Source of the DNA: Eucalyptus grandis
Lineage: Eukaryota; Streptophyta; Magnoliopsida; Myrtales; Myrtaceae
Assembly (NCBI RefSeq): GCF_016545825.1
Contig: NC_052619.1
Location: forward strand, 10,493,501-10,557,500
Direction of reading: 5' to 3'
DNA: 64,000 nt
The number at the start of each line of letters is the position of its first letter. Positions within the stretch are counted from its first letter, which is position 1. Positions 38,001 through 51,400 of this stretch are shown here, one piece after another. Both the position numbers and the translations under genes were made by a program. Below the pieces are notes generated by a model. The model was not told the origin of the DNA, did not search any database, and saw nothing but the letters and a program-made list of their open reading frames with translations.

Positions 38001-39615
38001 CCTTAGAAATCAGTTCTCTTTTTTGCGATTACCCAGAATAAGCAGATTTTAGGGCCAAATTTTTTAATTGAAGTTCACTGCTGTTGTGGACGAAGATGAA
38101 AGCCACGTTTTATAATTTAAGCTTCCTCTCTCTTCAATCATGTGCAGTCTTTTGTAACCAAAAGCTCCCCCCCCAGGTTGAATATCTGGCTGTGCTTCCG
38201 TCATAGGTCCTCACTTGGAAGCTAACTACTGATATTTGTAGCATATGCTTGATCAGATAACTAGATAAGTGGATGATCAGTCTTTAAATTTAGGTCATTA
38301 AGTGCTTAGATGGATAGCTAAAAAGCAATTTTAAAGGTCTCATTCGTTGGTTATTAGTTTCTATTGGTAAACATTACCAAGTTTTTTGTCTTAGTTTTAA
38401 TTGGCATCTAGATGGAGACAGCTCAATGTAGAAACTGCAAAAGAACGACATGGTTAAGAATCATTGCTAGTCTCCACATCCCCCCAGATACTGCCACTTC
38501 TGAAAACAAGCTCTAATCTTCGGAAAATGGATTTTTCTAATGCGACATGACTGGTCTGTTCTGCTGGGTTCAGCTAACAGGCAACAATTGCCACCTATGC
38601 AAAAAGAAGTGCAGAACTCCATATCTCTGACATACTTTAAAAATAAAACAGTTTAAGCCATCCTGGATTCTAGACATCAAATTTGTGGCTACCATGATAA
38701 GCCTGGACTAACTTTCAACTCAAGACTTATTAATAGCTATTTTATTATGTTGCAGGTGAGAATATTTGCAGTAATGGAGGATCATATCGCAGATGCAATT
38801 TGCGAGAAGTTACGGCAAAAAACATACATCAAAGGAAGCAAGATCCTGCATCCTGGTGTTCTTGTTGAAAAGTTGATTTTCATTGTCCGCGGGAAAATTG
38901 AGAGCAGAGGAGAAGATGGGGTTACAAGTTTATGTGAAGGAGATGTATGCGGGGAAGAGCTTCTAGCTTGGTGCCTTGAGAGTTCTTCTGTAAACAAAGG
39001 TACAAATCGCAGTCTTTCTGAATGGTCTTTAATTATCGACTGACTTGACATATTAAGAGCATTTCAATATATGTAATATTGAAGATGGACGAAAGATAAG
39101 ACCACCTGGAAACCGGTTGCTGAGTAACAGGACAGTAACATGTGTGACAAATGTTGAAGCCTTTGCACTACGAGCAGAAGACCTTGAAGAAGTCACCAGG
39201 TTATTTGCAAGATTCCTGCGCAATCCAAAAGTTCAAGGAGCCATAAGGTTCTTGCTCTTTCTTAACAGATGATTTAGCACTACTATGTTTTACTGGCATA
39301 TCAAGCATATCACTGAACTATTGGCCAAAAAATAGCGACTAAGTTTAACTGTTTGAGATCCGCTCTGTTTCCTGTGTACGTTCTCTTTTTGAACCTAAAG
39401 GCAGGAACAACTAGTCAGTCTGATGGTTTGTAATTTGCTCCTACATGGACAGCATAGACAAATGTTTGGATTATGCACTTGTGACACAAAAGCCTGGTTG
39501 CAGGTATGTATCACCATACTGGAGGGGACTTGCAGCAACTCGTATCCAAGTTGCTTGGAGATACAGGAAGCAACAACTAAGTCGTGCCAACACTTCACAG
39601 TCACAGCATCCTTAA
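29050..39615 (+). CDS. CNGC19/20-like channel, copy 2 (1-nt frameshift)
   Basis: Coding exons: 29050-29559 (or to 29601), 30167-30358, 31123-31221, 32393-32529, 33049-33267, 34171-34398, 35675-35820, 36687-36764, 37819-37948, 38756-38999, 39085-39247, 39504-39615. The start (MARNESDEVPML) is shared with both sisters and resembles the start of Arabidopsis CNGC20. Channel features are normal: S1 (FFVISCVAVLFIDPLF), S4 (LLRTGVLIQYIPRLYR), pore STLAGNQ, S6 GLGLLLFALL, CNBD FIVRGK and GDVCGEELL, IQ motif. Coding exon 4 is 137 nt instead of 138 because an A-run (32458-32461) has four A where both sisters have five. Translation would shift inside S2-S3 and stop at 32498-32500, leaving roughly 300 residues without a pore. 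It is the only lesion seen and is in a homopolymer, so an assembly error must be considered. The turret is shorter than in copy 1. Confidence 0.85.
34662..34975. mobile_element. Mutator-like MITE in copy 2 intron (314 bp)
   Basis: Same insertion as 17586-17899, same length. The flanking direct repeats are TTGTTTTATT (34652-34661) and CTGTTTTATT (34976-34985), so one base has changed. It was inherited through the tandem duplication, not inserted independently. Confidence 0.78.
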
Positions 39616-41192
39616 CATTATCAAATTATGTTGATGGTATAAACGACATTCCTCTGCTGTCTGTATTTATACTAGGTTCCAGTCATGTTGTGACTGCAAA
39701 CCGTAAGAGTGGACATGTTGTAAGGGCATGATGATATAGGCATGTAATTCAAATTGTGATATATGTGAGATGTAGATTCTTCAACACAAAATGATATATG
39801 AGATTAGATGATGATTGCCTTGTAGGAGCGTTGATCAGATAACGGATCATGACTGAGCTTAGTAAAAGATCTCCGCTCATTGCCTACAATGAGCTGAGAT
39901 CTCCCAGAGTGCTTGTATAGACGACTCCATTCTACAGAAAATTTTAGAAGGAATATCTTGTAAGGACCAGAGATCGGAATTGGGATGAGAAACTACAACA
40001 AATGCTGTCGGTATTCAATATTGCAGTCTTTTGTTGTTACTGTAGGTTCCATCTGACCAGATGAGAAAGAGGAGTTGTAGAGTGTCTCACCCTTAGATTA
40101 ATTGCCATGTTGGAAAATCCATTTAAATATCACAAAAGGTCTGGAATGTGAAGGCATTTGCTCTGTTGAAGCATCCAGTCACAGGTTGCTCCTATGTGTT
40201 TTAATGGCATAACGTTTTGGTCAGAAGGTCTTGAACTGCATAAAAGAGCACCACGGACGCCCAACTACTCTGAAGTGCATTATTTTTGCCATTGTATTCC
40301 TCATTCCCCTAGTCGAATGTACCGAGAAGAGCTAGTAAGGAGAATAGCATACATTAAGATTAGGTGTGAGCATAGCATTAGTTTTTACATTGTATTCTTC
40401 ATCGCCAGAAAAGTTTTTAACTTTCATTTTTCAAAGCTTTCTTTTTTTCTTTTTTACCAAAGCCAAGTAGCCAATACTTCCAGTATATTGTGTAACCCAA
40501 GATTAAATTAAAAATTAAGAGTTTTTATTTATCATTCTTCTCCTTCTCTTTTATTCTAGGAGCAAAGAGTAGACAAAGGTATGAATCAGGTTCTGAGATT
40601 AGGTGTGAACAAGAGCGGTCAGAAATAATTGTATTAGAGAAAAATTACTATTTAGGATTAGATTAATTGTACCTTATATTAATTGTATAGAAGTCTTGTA
40701 CTCTTCATTTGACATATATAACATTTTTCTCTTTCACTAAAAATCTCACCTTGGAGTGAGAGTCCTTAGCGCATTCTAAGGTAACGTCCATCAAGTCTAT
40801 TCCACAGTGGTCGTAACCACGCTACCCACATTGGCCGCACTTCTCCACCAAGTCCATGGTGTTTGTAACTATGCTAGTCGTATTGCCTGCGTTTCTCCAC
40901 CAAGTCTGCAGCCTTCAGTTGCTATTCCACGCAGTTCCGCTACTTGTTTTAAAAAAATAAAACACCACCACCAGACTTGCCACCCTCAATCCAGCCTGAT
41001 AATGAAATTTCATCGTGAACGGTTGCCGGACGCCGCCTTAGTTTGGATCCGCCGAGCTCACAGCCATTTCAGCGTTATTTTTACACCTTCTGCGGCTGTT
41101 CAAAAAAAAGAAAAAACAATCATCACCCCTAGAGTCGCCGCCCTTGGACCACTGAAATTTCGCATCAGTCCATTGCTGGACGTCACCGCATG
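39616..41192 (+). other. 3' flank of CNGC copy 2, no gene seen
   Basis: Counterpart of 22533-24127. A 134-codon ORF (40807-41211) is broken in the sister unit and has no domain. It holds 3'UTR and degenerate intergenic sequence only. Confidence 0.6.
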
Positions 41193-43329
41193 CGCCTACA
41201 TGTACTGCTGAGAGTGAGATCAACTCGCGCACACACGCTTTGCACGTCGGCCTCTTTTGCAAGTACAATGCTAACGTCATAGCCGACGCCAGAAACATCA
41301 CGCAGCAACGAATTTTGCTATAGCTTAAGTAATACGGTGGAGATTACAATTATATTCGAGTCACTCAAATTCTTTTAATTTTTTTCAAATACTAATTACT
41401 CCAATAATTCATGCAGTGTTTAACTTCGCAATTTTTTATGAAATAATCTTTCAATCTTATAAAAGAATTATACGCAAATCTTACCATAAAATTAAAAAAC
41501 TTCAACACTAACGTTCTTGGTGTAAGTGCATAAGTAAGAACAATGAGCTCACTTTCAAGCACCTGATATTTGACATTTCAAGATTGCTTGTCTCACCAAC
41601 GGCATAGAGCAAACCCATGATCTAATATTATACGTACATATACCCTTGAAAAAAGTATGTGGCTGAAGTCAACATGGATTAGAAAATCCATTCTCCAAAC
41701 CTGAATCGGTCAATGCAAAATTGAAGATGGACTTTCCTCCTTTGCTGTTTTCTTGCACTCACTTTGACCGAGGCGAAGTCTTCAACCCAATTTGGACTTT
41801 CCAACTGTGCAGATATCGACATCAATTCGGTACAACTTCACCACACACGACTTGACTTCAATTCGGTACAACTTCACCACACACGACTTGACCACGGCAG
41901 AAATTATATATTCTGAGATCCGGGTTTTTGAACTTAAAATATATTAGGCTAGTACGCAATTCAATTTGGGTCGGGTTCGTTCGATGGGCCATGGCGATCC
42001 TAAGGTTTTGAGCTCATCCCCTCGCAGGTTGTTCTCTATTTTCAACCATCCATCGCCTTGTGGTTGAGTCACTGTTTCGCCACAGTAATTGTCCTATCGA
42101 GCCAAACCTTAATTGGCCATTAGATTCTGTCATGATAATCATCAAAAAGTTCTCATTTAATTTTCCTATCTAATTGACAGATTTGAGCCCTTTATAGATA
42201 GAAGGAAGTCACCCTCATTTTGAAGAATGAGGGTCGATTTTCTTTTAAACCATAACGAGGTTTGTTTCGGGCCCATGAAAGCTAGATGAATTTTTTAGCT
42301 TCGAACTTGACAAGGTAGACGTCCATTCGAACTTAATCTTCACGGCGTGGATTCTCAAGAAGCTGCCGAGAAATGGCGCAAAAGTTATGCGGAACAGCTT
42401 CGATAACGCCATATTCATCTGCAGTCGTTTCTCAATGATTTCCCACGAAGCAAACCCCACGAAATTCACCATCGGAAACGTGAAACATCATGGCCAGAAA
42501 TTTTTTTATCATTTTTGCAAAAAAAAAATAGGCTTCTCCTTTCTCTTTTTTTTTTTTTTTAAACCAAATCTAAATAAGTGAGAATAAGTTAAGCGTTTTT
42601 ACTTATCATTCATTTCCATCTCTTTTATTCCCTTTTATTCCAGATGCAAAGATTAGACTAAGGTATACATTGGGCTTTGAGATTAGGTGTGATGCAATTA
42701 GAATGAAAAAACGAACAAATAGATATAAAATAAAATAAAAGCGAATGAGCAAAAAAAAAAAAGGCGTTTCTCTTGGGTTAATCCCGTCCATCTAAGTTCC
42801 AACGAAAACCTGAATTGTTGTGATGCCAAAACATTTGACAAAAAATAAATAAATAATTTTTTTATATATATAAGGTGACAAATGATTTCGGTTTATTCTC
42901 CAATTCATGGCCAACATTCTTTAAAGGGCGTATGAGTGACAACTAGTGACTATAAAGCCAACTTTGTTCTCAAGAAGAAAAAGCAATCCGTATTTTTAGG
43001 AGCAGAATGAAAGATATTAAAATTTTATTTTTTCGCAAAAACTAAATGATTCAAAAAATATATTTTTTTAAAAATGATCCGTTGTTTATTCAAAATAGTT
43101 AGTCAACCAATAATATTTTCATTATGGACAACAATTATATTTAAATATTTTTTGAATGAACGAAAAAATATGTTTATCGTTCACATATTTTTTCGTTCAT
43201 TTTATAGTATAAGTGATATAAGCGATTATAATTAGAAAAATTATTTACTAAATCATTCATTCTTCGTGAAACAAATTTCCTAAGAGTCAGTTTGTTTTAA
43301 GCGTCCAACGTGATCTCTTCCTTTCCAGC
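41193..43329 (+). promoter_or_regulatory. Upstream region of CNGC unit 3 (diverged)
   Basis: Starts at the same CGCCTACA point as units 1 and 2 and aligns with them in patches to about 42400, but with many more substitutions and indels. The right arm of the W-box-like pair (41762-41778) is altered. A 35-bp tandem duplication lies at about 41821-41892. From about 42480 to 43330 it is AT-rich filler, including a segment (42600-42690) that also resembles unit 3' flank sequence at 23430-23520. No gene is seen. Confidence 0.5.
41821..41892 (+). repeat. 35-bp tandem duplication
   Basis: Two adjacent copies of a segment built on TTCGGTACAACTTCACCACA followed by CACGACTTGAC. Units 1 and 2 carry a single copy of the related sequence. 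Confidence 0.75.
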
Positions 43330-43732
43330 TACAGGTTCTTTCATTTGTCAGAAAATATGATGAGAAAAAAAGCAAAAGACCAATCTCGAGAGTCTTGGTC
43401 TCAGTCAACGCTCGGGGTCTTCTTCTGAATCACTCGCTATGGTCTTCGTACAAGAAACAAAGCCTCAGCTCTGTCTCCATTCATATTTCTTCCCTCGCAT
43501 TACCTTCATCGTCTAGAACTGCAGAACCAGATAAACCAGATAAAAAAGACGAGCCTCTTCAGCTTGGAGAATTCAATCCTCGAGCTCACGCTCTCTCCGG
43601 TCGCCGCCGCTACCCAGCGATAGCAGCAGGCTCCACACTCTTGTACTTGTTCCTACTTCGTCGCTTTGAGAGCTGATCGTCCTTCGGAGGGTGAAGTTGG
43701 TGTCTTGCGCTTGAACTTTGCGTATTGGCTTT
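43330..43732 (+). other. Untranslated first exon of CNGC copy 3
   Basis: Matches 10500-10875 and 27550-27931 closely, although the DNA just upstream does not. It ends at GGCTTT|GTAAGT. The 5'UTR intron runs to the acceptor at 45441 and is longer (about 1.7 kb) because of a TIR element at 43952-44557. Confidence 0.55.
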
Positions 43733-43951
43733 GTAAGTTTGCCAAAATGCCCTCTTTTTCCGCCATTTCTGTGTGTAGATGCTTGTCTCAGCCGATGATT
43801 TCTGCAGTTTATACTCGTGTCCTTGCGTGTGCCTTTGTTACGAAAACCAGGTACATGCATTTAACAGCATATAAGGAGTGATCGGTAGTGTTTATCAAAA
43901 AGTTAAATATACATTCTTGACTCATAGCTACTTTCACTTTGCGGAAAATAA

Positions 43952-44557
43952 GGACGTGCATGACAACGCTTCTTAGCTGGGAAAGAGTTTTTTTTTCAGA
44001 AATAATTCTTTTCTATTTTTATTCCGAGGAATAATTTCTACGTAAAAGAATCCGTTTGGTAACTATACAAAATTTCTACTCTTGGAATAGAAAAAGAATA
44101 GAAATGCGTTTGGTAACGTAACAATTTCTTTTTTGTATTTATTAGTTTTTTATTCTTGTTCATGGATCGCTGACCGCTATTGGCGATCGGCGGTGACGGT
44201 CAACTGCCAACGGTCGTGCAGCGGCTGGGGCGAGCAACGGTCGGCAGTGGCGGTGGGAGACGGCGACAACCGGCGGCAACCGGCGGCGGCGATGTCTCCA
44301 AGCAGTTGAAGGTGGCTGCAGCAAGAGAGAAGAATAAAAGAAAAAAAAAATTGACTTATTTCTAGAAATTGTTCCCGCGAACAAAAGTAATTTTTTTTGT
44401 TTCTCATTTCTACTCCAAATCTATTCATGTGCTAACTTTCTATTCTTCGAAATAGAAAAACAACTTGGCATTACCAAACAGGTTTATGTTCTTTTTTTTG
44501 TTCCGAGGAACAAAAAAATAGAAATTGGGAAAAACATAAATGTTACCATGTGCAACC
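43952..44557. mobile_element. PIF/Harbinger-like element in 5'UTR intron of copy 3
   Basis: Inverted ends: GGACGTGCATGACAAC at the left and GTTACCATGTGCAACC at the right, imperfect. The flanking triplets are TAA and TTA, so the duplication is not exact. Its sub-terminal repeats (CCGAGGAA, TTTGGTAAC, GAAATAG) resemble the element at 25783-27081. Units 1 and 2 lack it. A GC-rich patch (44170-44310) sits in its middle. Confidence 0.6.
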
Positions 44558-45455
44558 TTAGGCCCAACTTATTTTTGGAATTTTTTCTGATAATTGCTTA
44601 TATCTATTCATTAAGTGATTTGAAATTTTTTTCCAAAAATAATTGCTTATATCTTTTAGAAAAATTAGTCAATAAAAATGCTTTCATCATCGATAAAAAT
44701 TTATGCCCAACTTATTTTGTGGGTGATAAAAGAATCATTTATTTTTGTAAGTGATATTTGTGATTTTTTTTTGAAAATATTTTCTAGATTACTCATTTTT
44801 CAGGAAACGAACGTGCTCTAAAGTTGTATCGAGTGGATATTTTTTCTATTTTAAGTTCCTAATTGAAAATTTTAATGAATGTTTAAGATATACGAGAAAC
44901 AAGATACTTGGAAATTTAATATATCTAAAAATTAGAAACGATATTTAAATTAATATAAGTACGAGTATTTACAGATAAATTAATATCGTTTTTAGATATC
45001 CTTTTTCTGACATTTATTCTTAAAACGGCAGGACAACTCAAAATGAGTATCCACCTTTACCATCACAAGCTAAATTATACCTAAATGGAACTATAATACT
45101 TATAAACATCAGAAAAGTAAAAGGATAATGAAAAACAACATATTTTTTGTTAATTTAGGAAATTGATTGAAAAAAATTATAATATCTAGCTATTAATGTA
45201 AATATGAAAACTTGTGAATATTAATTAGAAAAAACTAATTTGACTATGACCAGTTACTAAACTTTATCGGAATATTTTGCATCCAGTTTTCCTTATCTGG
45301 ATTTGTTCTAACAGAAAAAAAAAAAAAAAAAAATGATTCAGTTGACGTTTTTTCTCCTCATCACATGTTTAGTTCAGTGAAAGATGGTCCACAAAACTGC
45401 TTTACTATATAAAAATCCTAATTAGACGTTTCCTGCTGCAGATTTACAATGTGAA

Positions 45456-48400
45456 ATGGCCCATAACGAAAGAGATGAAGTACCGATACTGTCGGAAACG
45501 CAGCAGCAATTATCAGATGATTATAACAGTTCTCAACCTCGGTCACGTATATCTAGGACCCGGAGTGTGTCAATTTCCATCCCTACGAGCTCCATGGAGT
45601 CATACGAGAGTATACCGAGTCGAGTAGGTTACACTGGACCTTTAAGGAGTGAAAGGAGGACACCTTTCTCACTAATGAGTGGCCCGTTACACAATCACGG
45701 ACCTGAAAGCACCTTCCGGCATAACCGCGGTGCGCCTGGAACTGGAAGCACGGGAGTGGAGTCGCAACATATGAAAGAAAAATTCCCTTCTTTTAGCGTA
45801 AAGGATCGTATTGACTCCGCAGATGACGACTATGGTGCTAAAAATGAGCATTTACTGAGGTCCGGGCGACTGGGGATGTGCAATGACCGTTACTGTACAA
45901 CTTGCCCCTCGCATTACAATGGAAGGGCGCAACAAACAAGTTCTGAAAGTTCAAGTATCGCCGATACCCAGGTAAATGCCATACTTGCAGAGCCTTTTGC
46001 TATGTTTGATTAGGTCCTGAGTATAAGATTCTCCATTTCTACCGAATGCTGGAAATTGTCGGTTTTAACTTTGTCATTCTTAGAAAATGAGGGATCACAA
46101 GTTTTATCTTCTCACTTTCTGATCACGGTCACCACTTCTTGCTTAGCAACTTTTCGATTTACTATAGTATTCTGCGAGTACTAATCTGTTTGCGTTTTAA
46201 AGTCACCTTGTACGTTCGCACAATCTTCTATTGGCTGGAAGTTCATAAAGAGCAATTTAATTTGGCTTAAGGCCAAAGCAAAAGCTGCCTTAGATTTTCA
46301 ATAAGTTGCCCGCAGTCCCATAACTCTACGATTATAATGTAGGTGATTACTCTATCTCTAAGCAATAAGCATAACTTTCTAGTTAGTGTGGGACTTGGAG
46401 TTCTGGTGACGATGGTATCAAAAGGTACAACAACGAAGATCTGAGATTGACTTCACCAGTACTTCAAAGATGCTTTTGTTTTGAGCACATCTTTTATGCA
46501 CCATGAAGAAGTTCATGAACAGAGAGAGAAATGGGAGAAAACGAGAGAGAGAGAATTTGATGAATGTATTTCTTCTGTTATACAACTCATTGAATCTATT
46601 CAATATGAGAGATTTCCTTCTTATATCTACTCTAGTTCTCTCAATGAATCTGTTTTACAATTGAACTGTTGAAGAAGTAGTTAACTACCTAACTGCAAAG
46701 AACTAACCGAATACCGGTCACAAGAAGAAAAACAGAGTAAATGGAAAAACAGAGTGCATGAGCAGAGTAACGACTTAGCAGTCTTCGCAGCCTCTCTTCA
46801 TGCAATATCTCAATCTGCATTATCATCCTTCTTCTTTCCTTTCTTTATTTTTAACAGTAGATCTTCTTCTTCTTTCTGTACACTTCTCGGCATCATTCAT
46901 ACAATCAGCTTCTTCCTCATTTATCCTCTTGGCTTCTGTTCTTGATATTTGCTGTTGAATAAGCTGTTGTCTTTTATTCTTAACACACCATGCCATATCC
47001 AGTAGGATATGTGAATTTACGTCTTCAAAGTAAAGAAGCTTCGCTGCTTGACTTTTACTTGCAGTTTCACAAAGCTCTTTATGGGGATGCCAAAAGTTGG
47101 GCAAGGAGGTTCTTCACTTATGTCAGTGCCCACATTCCTGGCGTGATAAATCCTCATGCTCAAGCTGTCCAGCGGTGGAACAAATTTTTTGTCATTTCTT
47201 GCGTGGCGGTACTCTTTGTAGACCCATTGTTTTTGTTCTTGCTGTATGTACCAAAGGTATGGCTCAGCTGCAGCATTGTCAAGTTCACATGGCTTGAAAA
47301 TATAGGTTGCTTGATGGTTAAGTTAATAACGTTCTTACTATATTTTTTCCTCTCTAATTCCTAAATGGTTCCCAAAATGAAGTTGAAATTCTTCCCATTT
47401 TTCACCCTGCTATAAACCACCTAGTTCTGGTTAGATTTATTCTACTACTTATCAAGTTTTTACTGCCCTGTTAATATCTGCAGATATTCTTCACTTCATA
47501 GATTAAGCTTCTTAATCACGGTTTGATGCACATGTAGCCCAAGCTACAACCGGTGGTGTTTGAGTTTATCCTTCTCTATAACTCAATGTTATGTTTATTT
47601 CCAATTCTCAAAATTTGACCTCGGTACAATAAGTTAAATCTCCTTTGGCCAAGGCTGATCTAATCAACTAAAATGATCTCCTCGTAACCATGATTTCTTC
47701 AAATATATTTTACCAAAGTCATCAAACCTGTTTAGGTTGGCATCTGTTTTGCGTTAGCGAAGGAAAAATAATATGCCTGAACCCATTTTAAATACTTTTA
47801 ATAAAATCCTGATCATATTCATTATCCAAATTGTGACTTTCTGCAAAAAAATGTCATTAATCATATGTCCCCTAAAATTTCTTGTTTATTTGCATTTTGG
47901 CCTTTGTGCTTATACTTTATTGCTCTTGTCACTTTTCTTTTGCAGATTCAAACAACCATCATAAGCTTTTCGGTTTGCACATAATTACTTCCCTTCACTT
48001 ATCCATCCTTGATTGCAGGACTGTATGTGTGTAACGTTAAACAGGCCCATGGCAACAATACTCGTTTTTTTCAGAAGCATGACGGACCCCATGTACCTAT
48101 TGCACATTCTTCTGCAGGTAGGCTGCTTTTTACCAACTTGTTGGGTTGTTTTCTTTTCTCGTTGGTGAATTTAACAGTATCCTTTTATTGTTTTTCTTAC
48201 TCTTTTCATCCACTATAGATTTTTGTTTTTGTTCCTTGTAACAACTTTTGAATGCTTCAAGGGGAAACGTGTTATTCCAAGGGAACCTACATGGTGTTAT
48301 ACGAATGTTCTGCAGTTTTCAATTCGAGTACTCAAAAGTAATTTTTTATTCAACTGCATCCACTGCTGTACTCCCGTTAATCAGATACATACTGTAGTGT

Positions 48401-51400
48401 TGGACAAAGTGAATTGGAATGTTGTGTAGACAAAGTTGACAACGTATGTTGAACATGCATCCAGCCACAAACTTCTCGTACCAGCTTTTCAAAAGTTCCT
48501 GTATTTGAGCATCTCCTTCTTAGAAAAGCAACAAGTATTACCAGGAACTCACCTTGCAGGCATTCATCTTCTTATGCGTGAAAACGAGCATAGAAAATAA
48601 GAGACAGGTGATCCTATCTGCTGTGCAAGTTTTTAGGGTGATCTAAATATTTGCTATAGTTTTTTGCATTCAGATATAAATACTCAATTTTTTCTGAATG
48701 GCTCGTTACACTTAATTTTTTAGACTTCATAAATTCGGAAATCCTCATGGGCATACTACCCAGAAAATTAGACTTGTTAGAAACCTTTTGTAGTGAAAGG
48801 CTTCTCTATCGGGGTGATTTCTCTTGATACTTCTTAATGGAAACATGATACTCATTTTCCTTAGAAAAAGATGAGTCATTCGATGTTGATTACAGCTAAA
48901 AGTCAACTAGATGAGACTTTACTTGGTGTATATTTTAACTCTTGTAATATTAGAGTTTAATTTTTGGAAAGACTTACTGATCTTTCACTCAAAAAGGCTG
49001 CATTGGAAGAGCTTCAGAACAGACTTCCATGAGACAGAAAGTTCTTGCCTCTCTCATTTGTCAATCGCTCTTTTACACAACCCAAATTTTACATCCCTTA
49101 TTCAGCACTTTATAAACTTAACTAGCATAAATATGTCAGGTTGGTATTTTGCTTGATGCTTAACTTCTATCATACCTTTCTTCTTCAGGCAGTAACGAAA
49201 TTTAAGGTGAAAAGTTGTCACGTTAGGAGCTTTTACGGCCGCCTTTCACAGTCCTTAATGATTTCTTTCTTTGTCAACTTTTTGCAGTTTAGGTTGGCTT
49301 ACGTAGCTCCCGAGACCAGAGTGGCCGGTGCTGGAGATTTAGTTGACCATCCAAAAAGAATCTTTCTCCATTATCTGCGAGGATACTTCTTGTTAGATCT
49401 TTTGGTTGCAGTTCCACTTCCACAAGTAAGTCCTTATTTCTCTGATGCATTAACCTTAATTTGTTTCCACATTACATTGATTTTTAACATGTTTCAGCTA
49501 TATGAATAATGTAGAAGTAGGTTTTTGTGGGATGGCAGTGTGAAACAAATTTGCATTGGATTAAATGTTCTGCCAAGTCAATTTGTATTGCCATTACAAT
49601 TCACTGGCTTATCACTGCAGTCTCAATTACCTTTAGATAATCTGGATGTTATTGCTTCTACTTATTAAAATAATCACATCGTTGTAAATGGGTTTTATTG
49701 TCCCTTTCGAGACTTTATAAGGACCTCTCCCCCATGCCTCCAGTCAGCTCTTTCTCCAGGACTGACTTGTAATACGTGTGTTTTATCATCCTGTATTTAT
49801 ATAACATACTGTGGCATGACTGACCCCACCACATCTGGCGGGGTCTAAGAAATGTTCCACCGATGTGGACTATAATAGCTGTTAGTTTCATGTCTTGATA
49901 TGACTACTCTCTTCTGATAATCAAATGCTTCCCTGACTGCTTGCAGGTATTGATATTTTCTGCAAAGTATGCAATGACATTTTTACGTGCCGGTGTTCTT
50001 GTCCAATACATTCTCAGATTATATCGAGTTTTGCCCTTACTTGTGGGTCAGTCTCCTACTGGCCTTAGTTTTTATTCAGCATGGGCAAATTTTGTCATCA
50101 ATCTTCTCATGTTTCTGTTGGCTGGCCATGTCGTTGGGTCATGCTGGTACCTTCTTGGGCTACAGGTGGGTGGCATCATTTTTTGTACTCTACATAATTT
50201 GTTCTTATGTATTAGAACCCCAGAAGAATAAGGATAGTGTGTTGAACTCTTGCTACTACACTCATTACCATCATGATGCCTCTTTATTTAGCTGGTAATG
50301 CTAATTTCTGTCACAGTTTTGTTTGATTGAGGGAGTGTACCCTTTCTGTAAGATGCTCATTTGTACTAAAGGCATTCAGGACCTCTTTCAAGTTGCAATT
50401 ATTTGCACTTAACAACAAAGCTAAGCCCGTGTCCACTGATTGAGTTCTTCGGTCACGTCATTGTCAAATTTCATGAGTTAAGTACCCCTTTCAGCTGCAT
50501 CATCCATGTGGTCTTGGAGAGGTTTATGACATGGTACTAGCATCTCAGATCCTCGTAATGCTGAGGGTGAAGCCTCTAGAATCTCGCATCAAAATTCACA
50601 TCATGCACTGTACTGGGGAGGCACAGCATGTCATTTCGAAGCAAAGTTATGACCATACGAGCATGGCCTCACTGACGTGCCACCTCTGAAGACTTTTTTT
50701 GATCAAATTTAGTCACATAAGGATGTCATGTAAAAGATGGTCAACATCCCTGGCTGTGGACTGCAAAGGATTATATCGCCACAATGTCTAATCACATGTT
50801 ATTCTATGTACTTGTAATTCACAGTATTAAGTGCCCGTATAGGAATTTACTGGTCTTGGTACTGATCCTTTCTCATGTAGCTCGTCAGTACATGCACCTC
50901 TTTCATGTGACCCACAGACCTTATACTATACGTCTTTCTTGTTTCTTTGGGATTTTGAACTGGACATATGACAATGTGTTCTTCATTTCAATCTTCTGTT
51001 TAAATTCTGGTAAAGTAGCTTCACAAGTCAGTGATAAAATGTGAGATTTTTCCGGCATAGCAATCTTTTCTTCGACTAATCTCTCTCTCTTCATTTTGCC
51101 AGAGGGTTGATCAATGTCTTCGGAAAGCATGCAAAACAAACCTGTGTGACTTTGTGCATAGACAAAAGATTAAGGAGTTCGAGAATGAAACTTGGTGGAA
51201 GAACTGTAACACGACAGCTACTGCTTGTTTCACAACCCATGATGAACATAAATATGGAATTCATCAAAATGCTGTTAAACTTACACAAAAAGGCATGGGC
51301 AGGAGATACTTATATTCATTGTTCTGGGGATTCCAGGTACATGTTTACATTTCTATTCGGCTTTTTTCTAGTGGTACCATTGCCGTACACTGCCTAGCAA

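Noticed and set aside
40807..41211. 134-codon ORF in the 3' flank of copy 2
   Set aside because: The same region in unit 1 (23740-24127) is not open in this frame, and no domain is seen.
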